Below, in pieces: positions 1 to 10,814 of a stretch of 64,000 bases of DNA (position 1 is its first letter; every line of letters begins with the position of its first letter). Under the pieces are notes generated by a model that was not told the DNA's origin, ran no database searches, and saw only the letters and a list, made by a program, of their open reading frames with translations. Position numbers and translations under genes: made by a program. The stretch lies in assembly GCF_004912145.1 (NCBI RefSeq), contig NZ_STGT01000001.1:682001-746000 (forward strand), given 5' to 3'. This stretch comes from Peteryoungia rhizophila. Lineage in GTDB: Bacteria > Pseudomonadota > Alphaproteobacteria > Rhizobiales > Rhizobiaceae.

Positions 1-2
1 CG

Positions 3-1475
3 CGGACGCTGATGATCCGGTTTCGCCCCGAATTGCTGACCGCCGAGACGCTCGCCGCAGCGATCGCCCATCGCGATCTCTCGGCCAAGATCCCGCCGTC
101 CGACATGCTGGTCGAGGTGCCCGTCACCTATGACGGCGAAGATCTGCACGATGTCGCGGATCTGACCGGACTTTCCGTTGAAGAGGTGATCGAGCGGCAT
201 ACGGCGAGCGAATTCACGGTTGCCTTCTGCGGTTTTGCCCCCGGCTTCGGCTATCTCGTCGGCGGTGATCCGGCGCTCCAGGTGCCGCGGAGGCAGAGCC
301 CTCGCACGAAGATCCCGGCGGGATCCGTGGCGCTCGCCGGCGCCTTTTCCGGTGTCTATCCGCAGGCGAGCCCCGGCGGCTGGCAGATCATCGGCACCAC
401 GCCAGTGAAGATGTGGGATCTGACACGCGAGCCGCCGGCCCTCTTCCAGCCGGGATACCGGGTGCGCTTCTTCGATCTGGCAAAGCGTGCGCAGACCACC
501 ATTGCGGAGACCGCTCCAGCTAGGATCGAGACCCGAACGGTCGAGCATTCAGCAGCAACCACTATCACGGTCACTGCGGCACCCATGCCGGCGCTGGTGC
601 AGGACCTTGGCCGCTTCGGCCAGACAGGCCAAGGCGTCTCGTCCGCAGGCGCGCTCGACCAGGGTGCGTTCCGGGCGGCAAACCGGATCGTCGGCAATCC
701 CGTGGAGGCTGCCTGTCTGGAGATCACGCTCGGCGGTTTTGCGTTCGAGGTCTCAGGCCCCACTGTCATGGCACTCACTGGTGCGTCCTGCCCGCTGACG
801 ATCCGTGACGTCAAAGGTCGCGTGATCGAGGCTGCAAGCTATCAACCAATCTCATTGGAAACCGGCGACACGGTCACGCTCGGCTTTGCCCCCAGGGGCG
901 CTCGCAGTTACCTCGCCTTCCGGGGCGGTCTTGAAATTGCACCGGTCCTCGGCAGCGCTTCGACCGACACGCTGGCCATAGTCGGTCCCGACCCGGTCGG
1001 CGTCGGTGCCGTGCTTGCCATCCGCACCGTTGATCGCAGCCTCTCTCCCGTATCACTCGACGAGAGCCCTGCCTTCGACTGTCCCGCGCCCGGCGAAGTC
1101 GTCACGCTAGACGTCGTGATGGGTCCGCGCAGCGACTGGTTCACCGAGCAGGGGATCGAGACCCTGGAGAGCCAGATCTACGATGTGACGCCACAGTCGA
1201 ACCGGGTCGGCATCCGGCTTTCAGGGCCGGAAGCGCTTGAGCGCAAGGACAAGGCAGAACTTCCCAGCGAGGGCACTGCTACTGGCGCGATCCAGGTTCC
1301 GCATAGCGGGCAACCGGTTCTGTTCCTCGCCGATCATCCGCTGACCGGCGGCTATCCCGTCATCGGCACGGTTGCCGAATATCATCTCGATCTCGCCGGG
1401 CAGATCCCGGTGAACGCCAAAATCCGCTTCCGACCCATCACCCAGTTCGCCGAGATCACGCCCGCCAAGGCATGA
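3..1475 (+). CDS. pxpBC: 5-oxoprolinase-type PxpB-PxpC fusion (KipI/KipA, allophanate-hydrolase-like), 5' end cut by window
   Basis: The frame is already open at base 3 and the PxpB (KipI/AHS1) N-terminal lobe is missing, so the gene starts left of the window; the ATG at 12 is internal. The visible N-terminal ~160 residues carry the AHS1 core (GFAPGFGYL, then [13 protein letters not shown] and SPGGWQIIG). A linker leads to a PxpC/KipA (AHS2) domain beginning near [14 protein letters not shown] and running to the end. In E. coli, PxpB and PxpC act with PxpA in ATP-dependent cleavage of 5-oxoproline; here the two subunits are fused. The same two domains form the carboxyltransferase half of urea carboxylase. 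The next gene, 48 bp downstream on the same strand, is a biotin carboxylase-BCCP fusion, so the pair may form a biotin-dependent complex. PxpA is not in view and may lie upstream. Family assignment is firm; the substrate is inferred. Confidence 0.88.
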   Translation, partial: RTLMIRFRPELLTAETLAAAIAHRDLSAKIPPSDMLVEVPVTYDGEDLHDVADLTGLSVEEVIERHTASEFTVAFCGFAPGFGYLVGGDPALQVPRRQSPRTKIPAGSVALAGAFSGVYPQASPGGWQIIGTTPVKMWDLTREPPALFQPGYRVRFFDLAKRAQTTIAETAPARIETRTVEHSAATTITVTAAPMPALVQDLGRFGQTGQGVSSAGALDQGAFRAANRIVGNPVEAACLEITLGGFAFEVSGPTVMALTGASCPLTIRDVKGRVIEAASYQPISLETGDTVTLGFAPRGARSYLAFRGGLEIAPVLGSASTDTLAIVGPDPVGVGAVLAIRTVDRSLSPVSLDESPAFDCPAPGEVVTLDVVMGPRSDWFTEQGIETLESQIYDVTPQSNRVGIRLSGPEALERKDKAELPSEGTATGAIQVPHSGQPVLFLADHPLTGGYPVIGTVAEYHLDLAGQIPVNAKIRFRPITQFAEITPAKA

Positions 1476-1523
1476 TCTCGCGCCGAAGACGATGGCGCCA
1501 TAAAAGACCGTGAGGAGACCCCG

Positions 1524-3260
1524 ATGAAGAAAGTGCTGATTGCCAATCGCGGCGAGATTGCCGTGCGCATCATCCGCGCCTGCCGCGACTACGGGCTCCA
1601 GTCCGTCGCCGTCTATGCCGATCCTGACATGGATGCGCTGTTCGTCACGCTGGCAGACGAGGCCTATGGCCTTGGCGGCAGCCGTCCGGCGGAGACCTAT
1701 CTCGACATTCAGAAGCTCATCGACATCGCACAGCGCTCCGGGGCGGATGCGGTCCACCCCGGTTACGGCTTCCTCTCCGAGCGGGCGGAATTTGCCCGTG
1801 CGGCACAGGAGGCGGGCCTCACCTGGATCGGACCGGACCCGCATGTGATCGAAGCACTCGGCGACAAGGTCGAGGCGCGGCGGATCGCGCTTTCCGTTGG
1901 CGCACCGCTGGTGGCCGGCAGTGAGGGCCCTGTCGAGACGGCCGAAGAGGTCGTGGCTTTCGCCAAGCAGTACGGGCTTCCCGTTGCGATCAAGGCTGCC
2001 CATGGCGGCGGCGGGCGTGGCATCAAGGTTGCCTGGAAAATGGAAGAGGTGGCGGAGCTCTATCATTCGGCCGTCCGCGAGGCGGAGGCTGCCTTCGGGC
2101 GTGGCGAGTGTTTTCTCGAACGTTTCCTCGATCGACCGCGTCACATCGAGGCGCAGGTTCTGGCCGACAAGCATGGCAATGTGTTGGTGCTCGGCACGCG
2201 TGACTGCTCTCTGCAGCGGCGCAACCAGAAGCTCGTCGAGGAGGCGCCGGCGCCGTTCCTCAGCGACAACCAGCGCCAGTCGATTCACGATGCGGCGCGT
2301 AAGATCTGCGCGGCAGCTGGTTACTCAGGAGCGGGCACGGTAGAGTTCCTGCTTGGCGTCGATGGCACCATCTCCTTCCTCGAAGTGAACACGCGACTTC
2401 AAGTCGAGCACCCCGTGACGGAAGAGACGACCGGCATCGACCTCGTCGTCGAGCAGTTCCGGATTGCCGAGGGCAAGGCGCTCGAGATGCTGGAGACCCC
2501 TGCCCCGCGTGGTCATTCGATCGAATTCCGTATCAACGCCGAGGATCCCGGTCGCGGCTTCCTGCCGACACCGGGTGCGATCACGCGCTTCGACCCGCCG
2601 TCGGGTCCGGGTGTGCGTCTGGACACGGGCGTCGTCAGCGGCTCGACCATTCCCGGGACCTTCGATTCCCTGATGGCAAAGCTTATCGTCACCGGTGCGA
2701 CGCGAGAGCAGGCGCTGGCCCGCGCGCGCCGGGCCTTGGCGGAGTTCAAGATCGAAGGGGTGGCGACAGTCCTGCCCTTCCATCGCGCGGCGATGGAAGC
2801 CAGCGACTTTACCGGTGAAGACGGTTTCCGTGTTCATACGCGCTGGATCGAGACGGACTTTGCCGAGACGCTGGCATCCGCTCCCCGGCCTGAACCGGTC
2901 GCGGATGCGTCGCTAATCCGCACCCATGTGGAGATCGACGGCAAGCGCCATGAACTGGGCATTCCGGCCGTGCTGCTTTCGGGTCTTGGCGGCCTTGCCG
3001 GCGCTGGTGCAAATGCGATTGGACAGACCTCGGCGAAAGCCGAAGACGCCGACAGCGTCACTGCGCCGATTTCCGGCACGCTGCAGGCCTTCAAGATCGA
3101 GGACGGGACCGAGGTGCAGGCCGGGGATCTGATTGCCGTCATGGAAGCCATGAAGATGGAAACCCAGGTTACGGCTGCGCGCGCCGGTCGTATCAGGTTC
3201 AAGGCCGAGGCCGGCGCCTATCTGCAGGCCGGCCACGAGATTGCACGTTACGAAGCGTGA
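1524..3260 (+). CDS. biotin carboxylase / biotin carboxyl carrier fusion protein
   Basis: A 578-residue protein. Residues 1-450 are a biotin carboxylase of the ATP-grasp type (start [20 protein letters not shown]; glycine-rich HGGGGRGIK loop; [14 protein letters not shown] near 290). The last ~70 residues are a BCCP domain with the biotinylation motif EAMKMET; the biotinyl lysine is K544. It would carboxylate its own biotin with ATP and bicarbonate and hand the carboxyl to a partner. No acyl-CoA carboxyltransferase is nearby; the only partner-like protein is the PxpB-PxpC fusion just upstream, whose domains are homologous to the urea carboxylase transferase half. A good Shine-Dalgarno (GAGGAG) precedes the ATG. 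Often annotated accC, but the fusion and context argue against a housekeeping acetyl-CoA carboxylase role. Confidence 0.9.
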   Translation: MKKVLIANRGEIAVRIIRACRDYGLQSVAVYADPDMDALFVTLADEAYGLGGSRPAETYLDIQKLIDIAQRSGADAVHPGYGFLSERAEFARAAQEAGLTWIGPDPHVIEALGDKVEARRIALSVGAPLVAGSEGPVETAEEVVAFAKQYGLPVAIKAAHGGGGRGIKVAWKMEEVAELYHSAVREAEAAFGRGECFLERFLDRPRHIEAQVLADKHGNVLVLGTRDCSLQRRNQKLVEEAPAPFLSDNQRQSIHDAARKICAAAGYSGAGTVEFLLGVDGTISFLEVNTRLQVEHPVTEETTGIDLVVEQFRIAEGKALEMLETPAPRGHSIEFRINAEDPGRGFLPTPGAITRFDPPSGPGVRLDTGVVSGSTIPGTFDSLMAKLIVTGATREQALARARRALAEFKIEGVATVLPFHRAAMEASDFTGEDGFRVHTRWIETDFAETLASAPRPEPVADASLIRTHVEIDGKRHELGIPAVLLSGLGGLAGAGANAIGQTSAKAEDADSVTAPISGTLQAFKIEDGTEVQAGDLIAVMEAMKMETQVTAARAGRIRFKAEAGAYLQAGHEIARYEA

Positions 3261-3344
3261 CGGCTGATCGGCAAGGCCCGGCGGGGTCACCTTCTTCCCA
3301 AGGATCGTAACGGGGAGCCAGGCAAGTCAGCCTGAAAAGCAAAA

Positions 3345-3363
3345 GGCCCGCCAATGGCGGGCC
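3345..3363 (-). terminator. Rho-independent terminator after csbD
   Basis: Perfect inverted repeat with arms GGCCCGCC and GGCGGGCC around AAT. Read on the minus strand the hairpin is followed by TTTTGCTTTT, which places it as the terminator of the CsbD gene 22 bp away. The convergent biotin carboxylase gene ends at 3260, so it may also shield that transcript. Confidence 0.8.
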
Positions 3364-3384
3364 AGATGCGGAGATGTGAAGACA

Positions 3385-3576
3385 TCAAGCCTTGTCGACG
3401 ACGTTCTTCACGGCGTCTTTCGCCTCGCCCTTGGCCTGCTGGCCATGGCCCTTGGCTTCTTGGGCAGCGCCCTTGGCTTCCAGGCTGTGATTGTCGGTAG
3501 CGTCACCAACGGCCTGCTTTGCCTTGCCGGTCAGTTCATTCGCCTTGCCGGAAATCTTGTCGGATGTGGAACCCAT
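3385..3576 (-). CDS. CsbD family stress protein
   Basis: A 63-residue, very hydrophilic, Lys/Ala/Gly-rich protein beginning [20 protein letters not shown], the hallmark of the CsbD family (small, probably natively disordered proteins induced by general stress). A strong AAGGAG Shine-Dalgarno lies 7 nt before the ATG. It stands alone, with its own terminator downstream. The molecular function of CsbD proteins is not established. The 176 bp between this gene and the next (3577-3752) show no recognisable feature. Confidence 0.88.
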   Translation of the reverse strand: MGSTSDKISGKANELTGKAKQAVGDATDNHSLEAKGAAQEAKGHGQQAKGEAKDAVKNVVDKA

Positions 3577-3752
3577 AATCGTTCTCCTTGTTTGCGGTAC
3601 CGCCCAGCTTTCAAGTCGCTATCCGGTCATGTGCCGGGTAAGTCCGTCTCAAGCCGCTCTACGATCCGCTTACATCTACAATGCTTTAGGACGACGATCG
3701 TTCCGGTGACGCCCGCAAGCACCACCGATCTTTTGGGTTTTCCGTCCATTCC

Positions 3753-4580
3753 TCAACGCTTGTAGGCGCCGAGACCGGGGCGATAGGTCTTGTCGTCGAG
3801 GAACTGTTTCAGGCCCTCGGCGCGCCCATTGCTCTTGTCGAGAAAGAGCATCTGCTCAAGCTTGGCGTAGATGTAGTCGTCAGCCTGTTCCCAGGGCATG
3901 TTGCGCACGCGCTTGAAGGTATCCTTGGCGGCCTTTAGAACGGTGGGGTTCTTTTCGAGCAGGCTGGCGCAGAGGGCGCGGACGCGGGTTTCGAGATCGA
4001 CGAGCGGCACGGATTCGTTGACCAGGCCCATTTCGCGCGCCTTCTGGCCGCCGAATGTCTCGCCCGTCATGATGTAGTAGAGCGAGTCACGGTGGTTCAT
4101 CACCTCGGCCACGGCGCGGGTGACATTGCCGCCCGGCAGGATGCCCCAGTTGATTTCGGAAAGGCCGAAGGTGGCTTCGTCAGCCGCGATCGCGAGGTCG
4201 CAGGAGACCAGCGGCGTGAAGGCGCCGCCGAAGCACCAGCCGTTGACCATGGCGATGGTCGGCTTTTCGAAATACATCAGGCGGTTCCACCAGCCGCCGG
4301 ACTGGCGGCGGCTCTTCAGAACTGCCGCACGGCCCTTGCCGTCGTTCTCACGGAAGTATTCCTTCAGGTCCATGCCGGCCGACCAGGACTGGCCGGCGCC
4401 GCGAAGGACGAGGACGCCGCAGCGGTCATCCGCTTCCAGTTCGTCGAGCACCTCCAGCATGCGCATGTTCAGCTTCGGATTCATCGCATTGCGCTTTTCC
4501 GGGCGGTTCAGCGTCACGAAGGCGATGCCGTTGTCGAATTCGACCAGTACCGGATCTGGCGTGGTGTTCGTCTCAGTCAT
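3753..4580 (-). CDS. ech: p-hydroxycinnamoyl-CoA hydratase/lyase (enoyl-CoA hydratase/isomerase family)
   Basis: A 275-residue crotonase-fold enzyme, the usual length for feruloyl-CoA hydratase/aldolase. It would hydrate p-coumaroyl- or feruloyl-CoA and split it into acetyl-CoA and an aromatic aldehyde. Seen: LNRPEKRNAMNP, the oxyanion-hole region SWSAGMDLKEYFRE, NGWCFGGAF, and the Glu-containing segment FGLSEINWGILPGGN typical of this subfamily. The open frame extends 79 codons further upstream, but AAGGAG lies directly before the ATG at 4580 and the upstream stretch reads into the fcs coding region in another frame, so this start is preferred. It follows fcs by 50 bp on the same strand; together they convert hydroxycinnamates to hydroxybenzaldehydes. 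Confidence 0.9.
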   Translation of the reverse strand: MTETNTTPDPVLVEFDNGIAFVTLNRPEKRNAMNPKLNMRMLEVLDELEADDRCGVLVLRGAGQSWSAGMDLKEYFRENDGKGRAAVLKSRRQSGGWWNRLMYFEKPTIAMVNGWCFGGAFTPLVSCDLAIAADEATFGLSEINWGILPGGNVTRAVAEVMNHRDSLYYIMTGETFGGQKAREMGLVNESVPLVDLETRVRALCASLLEKNPTVLKAAKDTFKRVRNMPWEQADDYIYAKLEQMLFLDKSNGRAEGLKQFLDDKTYRPGLGAYKR

Positions 4581-4630
4581 GTTTGGCTCCTTGAGGCATT
4601 TCGTTGGGGCTTTGCGCCCATTTTCCATTT

Positions 4631-6187
4631 TCAGCTTTGGGCATGGGTCTGGCGCAGGATGTGTTTCTGCGCCTTGCCGGATGCCGTGCGCGGGATCTGG
4701 TCGAGGAAGACGATGCGGGTCGGGCGTTTGTAGGAGGCGAGACGCTCGGCGCAGTGCGCGAGGATCTCTTCTGCAGACGGGCTCTCGGCCTGCGCTACGA
4801 CGAAGGCCACGCCGCATTCACCCCATTTCGGATCCGGCAACCCGAGGACCGCGACATCGCGCACCTTGGGATGTGCTCCAATCACGGCCTCGATCTCGGC
4901 CGGGAAAACGTTTTCGCCGCCGGAAATATACATGTCCTTGAGGCGATCAGGCACATGGATCACGCCGCCTTCATCCCGGCGCCCGAGGTCACCGGTGCGG
5001 TACCAGTCACCCACAAAGGCGCGGGCTGTCTCGCCTGGCTTGTTCCAGTAACCGGGGGTGACAGACGGACCCTTGACCCAGATCTCTCCCACCTGGCCAT
5101 CCGGCACATCCTGGCCGTCTTCGCCGACCAGACGGACGGCGAGCAGCGGGGCGGGAAAGCCGACGCTGCCGGGATGGCGTGCGACCGCATCCCGATCGAG
5201 CGGCATGTGGATCGCCGTGCCGGCCTCGCTCATGCCATAGCCATTGACGAGCGGGATGCCGTCTTCGAGGAAGGCTTCGATCAGTGCCGGAGACAGCGGT
5301 GCCCCGCCGATGAAGATCGCCTGGAGCGCCTTCAGTGCCGAGGGGTCCCAGGTGGGTGTATTGCGCAGGGCGGCTGCCATCTGGGGCACCGCGAAGTAAT
5401 GGGTGACGCCGAGGTCGGGATCGCCAAGGACTGAAAGTGTCCTGTCAGGCACGAAACGGTCGGAGATCACCAATCGTCCGCCCATCATCAGCGTCGTGCG
5501 TCCGATGGCAACGAGGCCTATCGTGTGGAAGAAGGGCAGATCACAGAGCGACACCGACCGGCTGGTGACTTCACCGACAAGGGCGAAGTTGACCGCAGAT
5601 GCAAAGGCATTGCCCCGGGTGATGATCACACCCTTGGGGCTGCCGGTGGTCCCGGAGGTGTAAAGCATGATGCAGGGTTTATCGGCATCGAGCGCCACCG
5701 GATCGGCGCGCTCGGAGCCCGCGACCATCCGCGCCCATCCTTCCGCGCCCTCAACCGGGATGGTTCGCGGCAGCGGCTCGGCGATCTGCGCGAGCACGTC
5801 GGAGAAGTCTGCGTCATGGATGAGAAGTGCCGGGTCGCAATCGGCAATGATCTGCGCGAGCTCGGCTGCACCCAGTCTCCAGTTCAGCGGCACGAAAACC
5901 TGACCTGCACGCTGGCAGGCAAGGCAGGCGATGATCTGGTCGATGGAATTGCGCCCAAGGAAGGCGATACGCTGCGAGAGCGGCCGACGACCGATAATTC
6001 GGGCCAGCAGGCCAGCTGCGCGGGCGACAGCGTCGTCGAGCGTCTGGTAAGTCTCGGAACGGCCCGTCGCGACTTCATAGGCGGCCGGGCGGTCCGGACT
6101 GACCAAGGCGCGATAGACCAACGGGTCGTCCGTCTCCAGACCGACGGACCCCATGTCCACTGCGGCCGACAGGAATTCAGGCTGCAT
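4631..6187 (-). CDS. fcs: feruloyl/p-coumaroyl-CoA synthetase (AMP-forming acyl-CoA ligase)
   Basis: A 518-residue ANL-superfamily ligase that would activate hydroxycinnamic acids with ATP and CoA. Seen: the P-loop-like motif YTSGTTGSPKG (residues ~176-186), NGYGMSEAG, YRTGDLG, and the C-terminal catalytic lysine motif RTASGKAQK. Three in-frame ATGs occur at the N-terminus; AGGAGG is ideally spaced (6 nt) only from the third (MQPEFL), so 6187 was chosen over 6208. First gene of an fcs-ech unit, divergent from a MarR-type regulator with a palindrome on its -10 box. Substrate is inferred from the ech, vdh and pobA neighbours; sequence alone cannot exclude another aromatic acid. Confidence 0.85.
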   Translation of the reverse strand: MQPEFLSAAVDMGSVGLETDDPLVYRALVSPDRPAAYEVATGRSETYQTLDDAVARAAGLLARIIGRRPLSQRIAFLGRNSIDQIIACLACQRAGQVFVPLNWRLGAAELAQIIADCDPALLIHDADFSDVLAQIAEPLPRTIPVEGAEGWARMVAGSERADPVALDADKPCIMLYTSGTTGSPKGVIITRGNAFASAVNFALVGEVTSRSVSLCDLPFFHTIGLVAIGRTTLMMGGRLVISDRFVPDRTLSVLGDPDLGVTHYFAVPQMAAALRNTPTWDPSALKALQAIFIGGAPLSPALIEAFLEDGIPLVNGYGMSEAGTAIHMPLDRDAVARHPGSVGFPAPLLAVRLVGEDGQDVPDGQVGEIWVKGPSVTPGYWNKPGETARAFVGDWYRTGDLGRRDEGGVIHVPDRLKDMYISGGENVFPAEIEAVIGAHPKVRDVAVLGLPDPKWGECGVAFVVAQAESPSAEEILAHCAERLASYKRPTRIVFLDQIPRTASGKAQKHILRQTHAQS

Positions 6188-6232
6188 GTTCATCCTCCTC
6201 ATCGCCACCCGTCAGGGCCTCCTCGGCGAATT

Positions 6233-6247
6233 GTATGTTTAGCATAC
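6233..6247. promoter_or_regulatory. probable MarR operator overlapping the fcs promoter
   Basis: Perfect inverted repeat GTATG-N5-CATAC between fcs and its divergent MarR gene. On the minus strand a -35 TTGTCA (6267-6272) and -10 TAGTAT (6244-6249), 17 bp apart, form a good sigma-70 promoter for fcs-ech. The palindrome overlaps the -10, which fits repression relieved by a hydroxycinnamoyl-CoA ligand as in CouR/FerR-type systems. Binding is inferred, not shown. Confidence 0.6.
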
Positions 6248-6351
6248 TATTTTGACGATCCGGGTTTGACAAGCGTGAATTTGACTGTTGCAGTCGAAAG
6301 TGATCATGAATGATTCCGCAAGCTCGATGCCGCATGACTGGAAGAGAAACC

Positions 6352-6864
6352 ATGACTCGACATAATGATCTGAAGCCGGCGAATGACGACGATGTTTTCG
6401 AAGTTGGCTCCCGGCTGCGCACCGGCCGCCTCGATGAAATTCTTGGCTTCCATCTGCGCATGGCCAATGTCGCCATCTACCAGGACTATTCGGCCGCCAT
6501 GGGGGATCTGGGGCTGACCCAGAAGCAGTTCGCCGTACTCGAACTCATTGCCGCCAATCCCAAGGTCAGCCAGATCGACATCGCCAATCAGCTCAGCATG
6601 GATCGTGCCACGATGATGGCGCTGGTCAACCGGCTGGAGGGGCGCAATCTGCTGGAGCGCAAACCTTCCTCGGTCGACAGGCGACGTCAGGAACTCCTTC
6701 TGACTGCGAACGGCATCGAGGTTCTGAAACAGGCCCGGAACATCCAGGAACAGCACGAGCTACGCTTCACCGAGCGGTTTACACCTGAAGAGCTCGAGAT
6801 CTTCATCGACAGCCTGAAGCGCATCTATTCCGACATTCTGCCCGTTCCGACGCAATCGGACTGA
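6352..6864 (+). CDS. MarR family transcriptional regulator of the hydroxycinnamate genes
   Basis: A 170-residue winged-helix protein. The core GLTQKQFAVLELIAANPKVSQIDIANQLSMDRATMMALVNRLEGRNLLERKPSSVDRRRQ is a textbook MarR recognition helix and wing. Divergent from fcs-ech and convergent with vdh, which points to the CouR/FerR group that senses hydroxycinnamoyl-CoA thioesters. The ATG at 6352 is preceded by GGAAGAG and is preferred to the upstream in-frame ATG at 6310. Likely binds the GTATG-N5-CATAC site at 6233-6247 and controls both divergent units. The effector is inferred. Confidence 0.85.
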   Translation: MTRHNDLKPANDDDVFEVGSRLRTGRLDEILGFHLRMANVAIYQDYSAAMGDLGLTQKQFAVLELIAANPKVSQIDIANQLSMDRATMMALVNRLEGRNLLERKPSSVDRRRQELLLTANGIEVLKQARNIQEQHELRFTERFTPEELEIFIDSLKRIYSDILPVPTQSD

Positions 6865-6891
6865 GCTTCAAAGGCTGACATAGGCCAGAAA

Positions 6892-6920
6892 GAAACGGCC
6901 GCCCCCAGGGCGGCCGTTTC
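6892..6920. terminator. bidirectional hairpin terminator between marR and vdh
   Basis: Perfect 13-bp stem (GAAACGGCCGCCC and its complement) with a 3-nt CCA loop, between two convergent genes. The A/T-rich stem base gives U-rich exits on both strands, so it probably stops transcription from both sides. Confidence 0.75.
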
Positions 6921-6930
6921 GATTTCGTGA

Positions 6931-8382
6931 TCAGAACGGGTAGTGCTGGTTCGGATCCTCGATGGTGATCCAGCGCAGTTCGGTGAACTCGGCGATCGCG
7001 GCCTTGCCGCCGAAGCGGCCGTAGCCACTGCCCTTGACGCCGCCGAACGGCATCTGCGGCTCGTCGAAGACCGTGGGGCCGTTGATGTGGCAAATGCCTG
7101 ACTCGATACGCGCAGCAACAGCCAGCGCACGGCGAATATCGCGGCTAAAGACAGCGCCGGAGAGGCCGTATTCGGTGTCGTTGGCGACGCGGATCGCCTC
7201 TTCCTCGTCCTTCACACGGATAATCGGCTTGACCGGGCCGAAGCTTTCTTCCTGATACATCCGCATGTCCGAGGTCACGTTGTCGAGCAGGGTTGCTTCG
7301 ACGACGCTGCCTTCGCGCTTACCGCCAGCCACGAGCTTTGCGCCCTTGGAGACGGCGTCGGCGATCAGATCGTCCATCTTCTTGGCCGATTCCAGGCTGA
7401 TCAGGGAGCCGAGCACGACATGGCCCTTCGGGTCACCGGCCGGCAGCTTCGAGGCCTTGGCCGCGAGCTTTACGACGAACTCGTCGGCGATCTTTTCGTC
7501 GACGATGATGCGCTCTGTCGACATGCAGATCTGGCCCATGTTGGCGAAGGCGCCGAAGGCAGCCGCATTCACTGCAGCATCGATATCGGCGTCGTCGAGA
7601 ATGACCAGGGGTGCCTTGCCGCCGAGCTCCAGAAGAGCCGGCTTCAGGTTGCGGCCGCAGAGTTCGCCGATGATCTTGCCGACCTTGGTGGAGCCGGTGA
7701 AGTTGACACGCTTGACCGCGGGATTGGTGATCAGGGCTTCGACGATCTTGGCCGCATCTTCCGGGGCATTGGTGATGACGCTGATCGCGCCTGTCGGGAG
7801 ACCAGCTTCCACGAGGCACTGCGCGATGAGACGATGCGTGCCCGGGCACTGCTCGGAGGCCTTGAGGATGACGGTGTTGCCGCAGGCGAGCGGCATGGCG
7901 ACCGCACGTGTGCCGAGGATGATCGGCGCGTTCCACGGCGCGATGCCAAGGCAGACGCCGACAGCCTGGCGCATGCCCATCGACAGCGAACCCGGCTTGT
8001 TCGACGGAATGACCTCGCCGGAAATCTGGGTGGTCATCGAGGCCGCTTCGCGCAGCATGCTGGCGGCAACCATGACATTGAAGGCGCCCCAATGGCCGGT
8101 CGCGCCGGTTTCTGCGACGACGAGCTCGGAGAACTCGGCTGTCTTCGATTCCATAATGTCCGCGGCCTTCAGCAAGATCTTGCGACGCTCGCCCGGGCCG
8201 GTCTTGGACCATGCCGGGAAGGCGGCAGCGGCCGCATCGACGGCAGCCGCTGCATCTTCGAGGCTGGCGGCGGACGCCGTGGTCGCGACTTCCTGGGTAA
8301 AGGGATTGATGCGCGTGAAGGTTCGTCCGCCTGCGGCAGACTTTTCCACGCCGTTGATCAGCAGAGAAATATGCATATTCAT
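6931..8382 (-). CDS. vdh: aromatic aldehyde dehydrogenase (vanillin / 4-hydroxybenzaldehyde dehydrogenase)
   Basis: A 483-residue NAD(P)-dependent aldehyde dehydrogenase. Seen: APWNAP (Asn151), NFTGSTKVG cofactor loop, the general base E252 in ELGGKAP and the nucleophile C286 in GQICMST. It resembles the vanillin/salicylaldehyde dehydrogenase group. In this setting it oxidises the aldehyde made by Ech; because pobA, and no vanillate demethylase, sits next door, 4-hydroxybenzaldehyde is the more likely main substrate. The ATG at 8382 has an AGGAGGAG ribosome site; the longer frame to 8427 lacks one. It lies downstream of pobA on the same strand with a 205-bp gap. Confidence 0.88.
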   Translation of the reverse strand: MNMHISLLINGVEKSAAGGRTFTRINPFTQEVATTASAASLEDAAAAVDAAAAAFPAWSKTGPGERRKILLKAADIMESKTAEFSELVVAETGATGHWGAFNVMVAASMLREAASMTTQISGEVIPSNKPGSLSMGMRQAVGVCLGIAPWNAPIILGTRAVAMPLACGNTVILKASEQCPGTHRLIAQCLVEAGLPTGAISVITNAPEDAAKIVEALITNPAVKRVNFTGSTKVGKIIGELCGRNLKPALLELGGKAPLVILDDADIDAAVNAAAFGAFANMGQICMSTERIIVDEKIADEFVVKLAAKASKLPAGDPKGHVVLGSLISLESAKKMDDLIADAVSKGAKLVAGGKREGSVVEATLLDNVTSDMRMYQEESFGPVKPIIRVKDEEEAIRVANDTEYGLSGAVFSRDIRRALAVAARIESGICHINGPTVFDEPQMPFGGVKGSGYGRFGGKAAIAEFTELRWITIEDPNQHYPF

Positions 8383-8540
8383 GGTTGAATCTCCTCCTGT
8401 GTTATTAGCGCCGATGAACAGGGCCATGGCCCGTGACCATTTCCGCCCCAGCCATCGATCTTCGATCGATTCCCTCCGGCTCTAGCGGCAGCTCTCCAAA
8501 CAGTCCTATTTTTACTGGCCTGTCTATTTTGTAAGTCTAG

Positions 8541-8557
8541 CAAACAATTGGTGTTTG
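8541..8557. promoter_or_regulatory. inverted repeat upstream of vdh (candidate operator)
   Basis: Perfect inverted repeat CAAACA-N5-TGTTTG in the 205-bp gap between pobA and vdh, about 160 bp before the vdh start. The spacing is like that of the palindrome at 6233-6247 but the arms differ, so the same protein need not bind both. Confidence 0.3.
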
Positions 8558-8587
8558 ACAAGAGCCGTCCAGCTGCCGTCCGAGCGT

Positions 8588-10805
<2,218 letters not shown>

Positions 10806-10814
10806 GCCAGTGCA

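Noticed and set aside
1221..2288. 355-codon minus-strand frame opposite the biotin carboxylase gene
   Set aside because: Shadow of a conserved biotin carboxylase; the Arg/His/Asp-rich translation has no domain.
3577..3752. Search for a small RNA or gene between csbD and ech
   Set aside because: No conserved hairpin, ribosome site or plausible short reading frame was seen.
6931..8382. Naming vdh strictly as vanillin dehydrogenase
   Set aside because: No vanillate demethylase genes are present and pobA is adjacent, so 4-hydroxybenzaldehyde is at least as likely; the call was kept broad.
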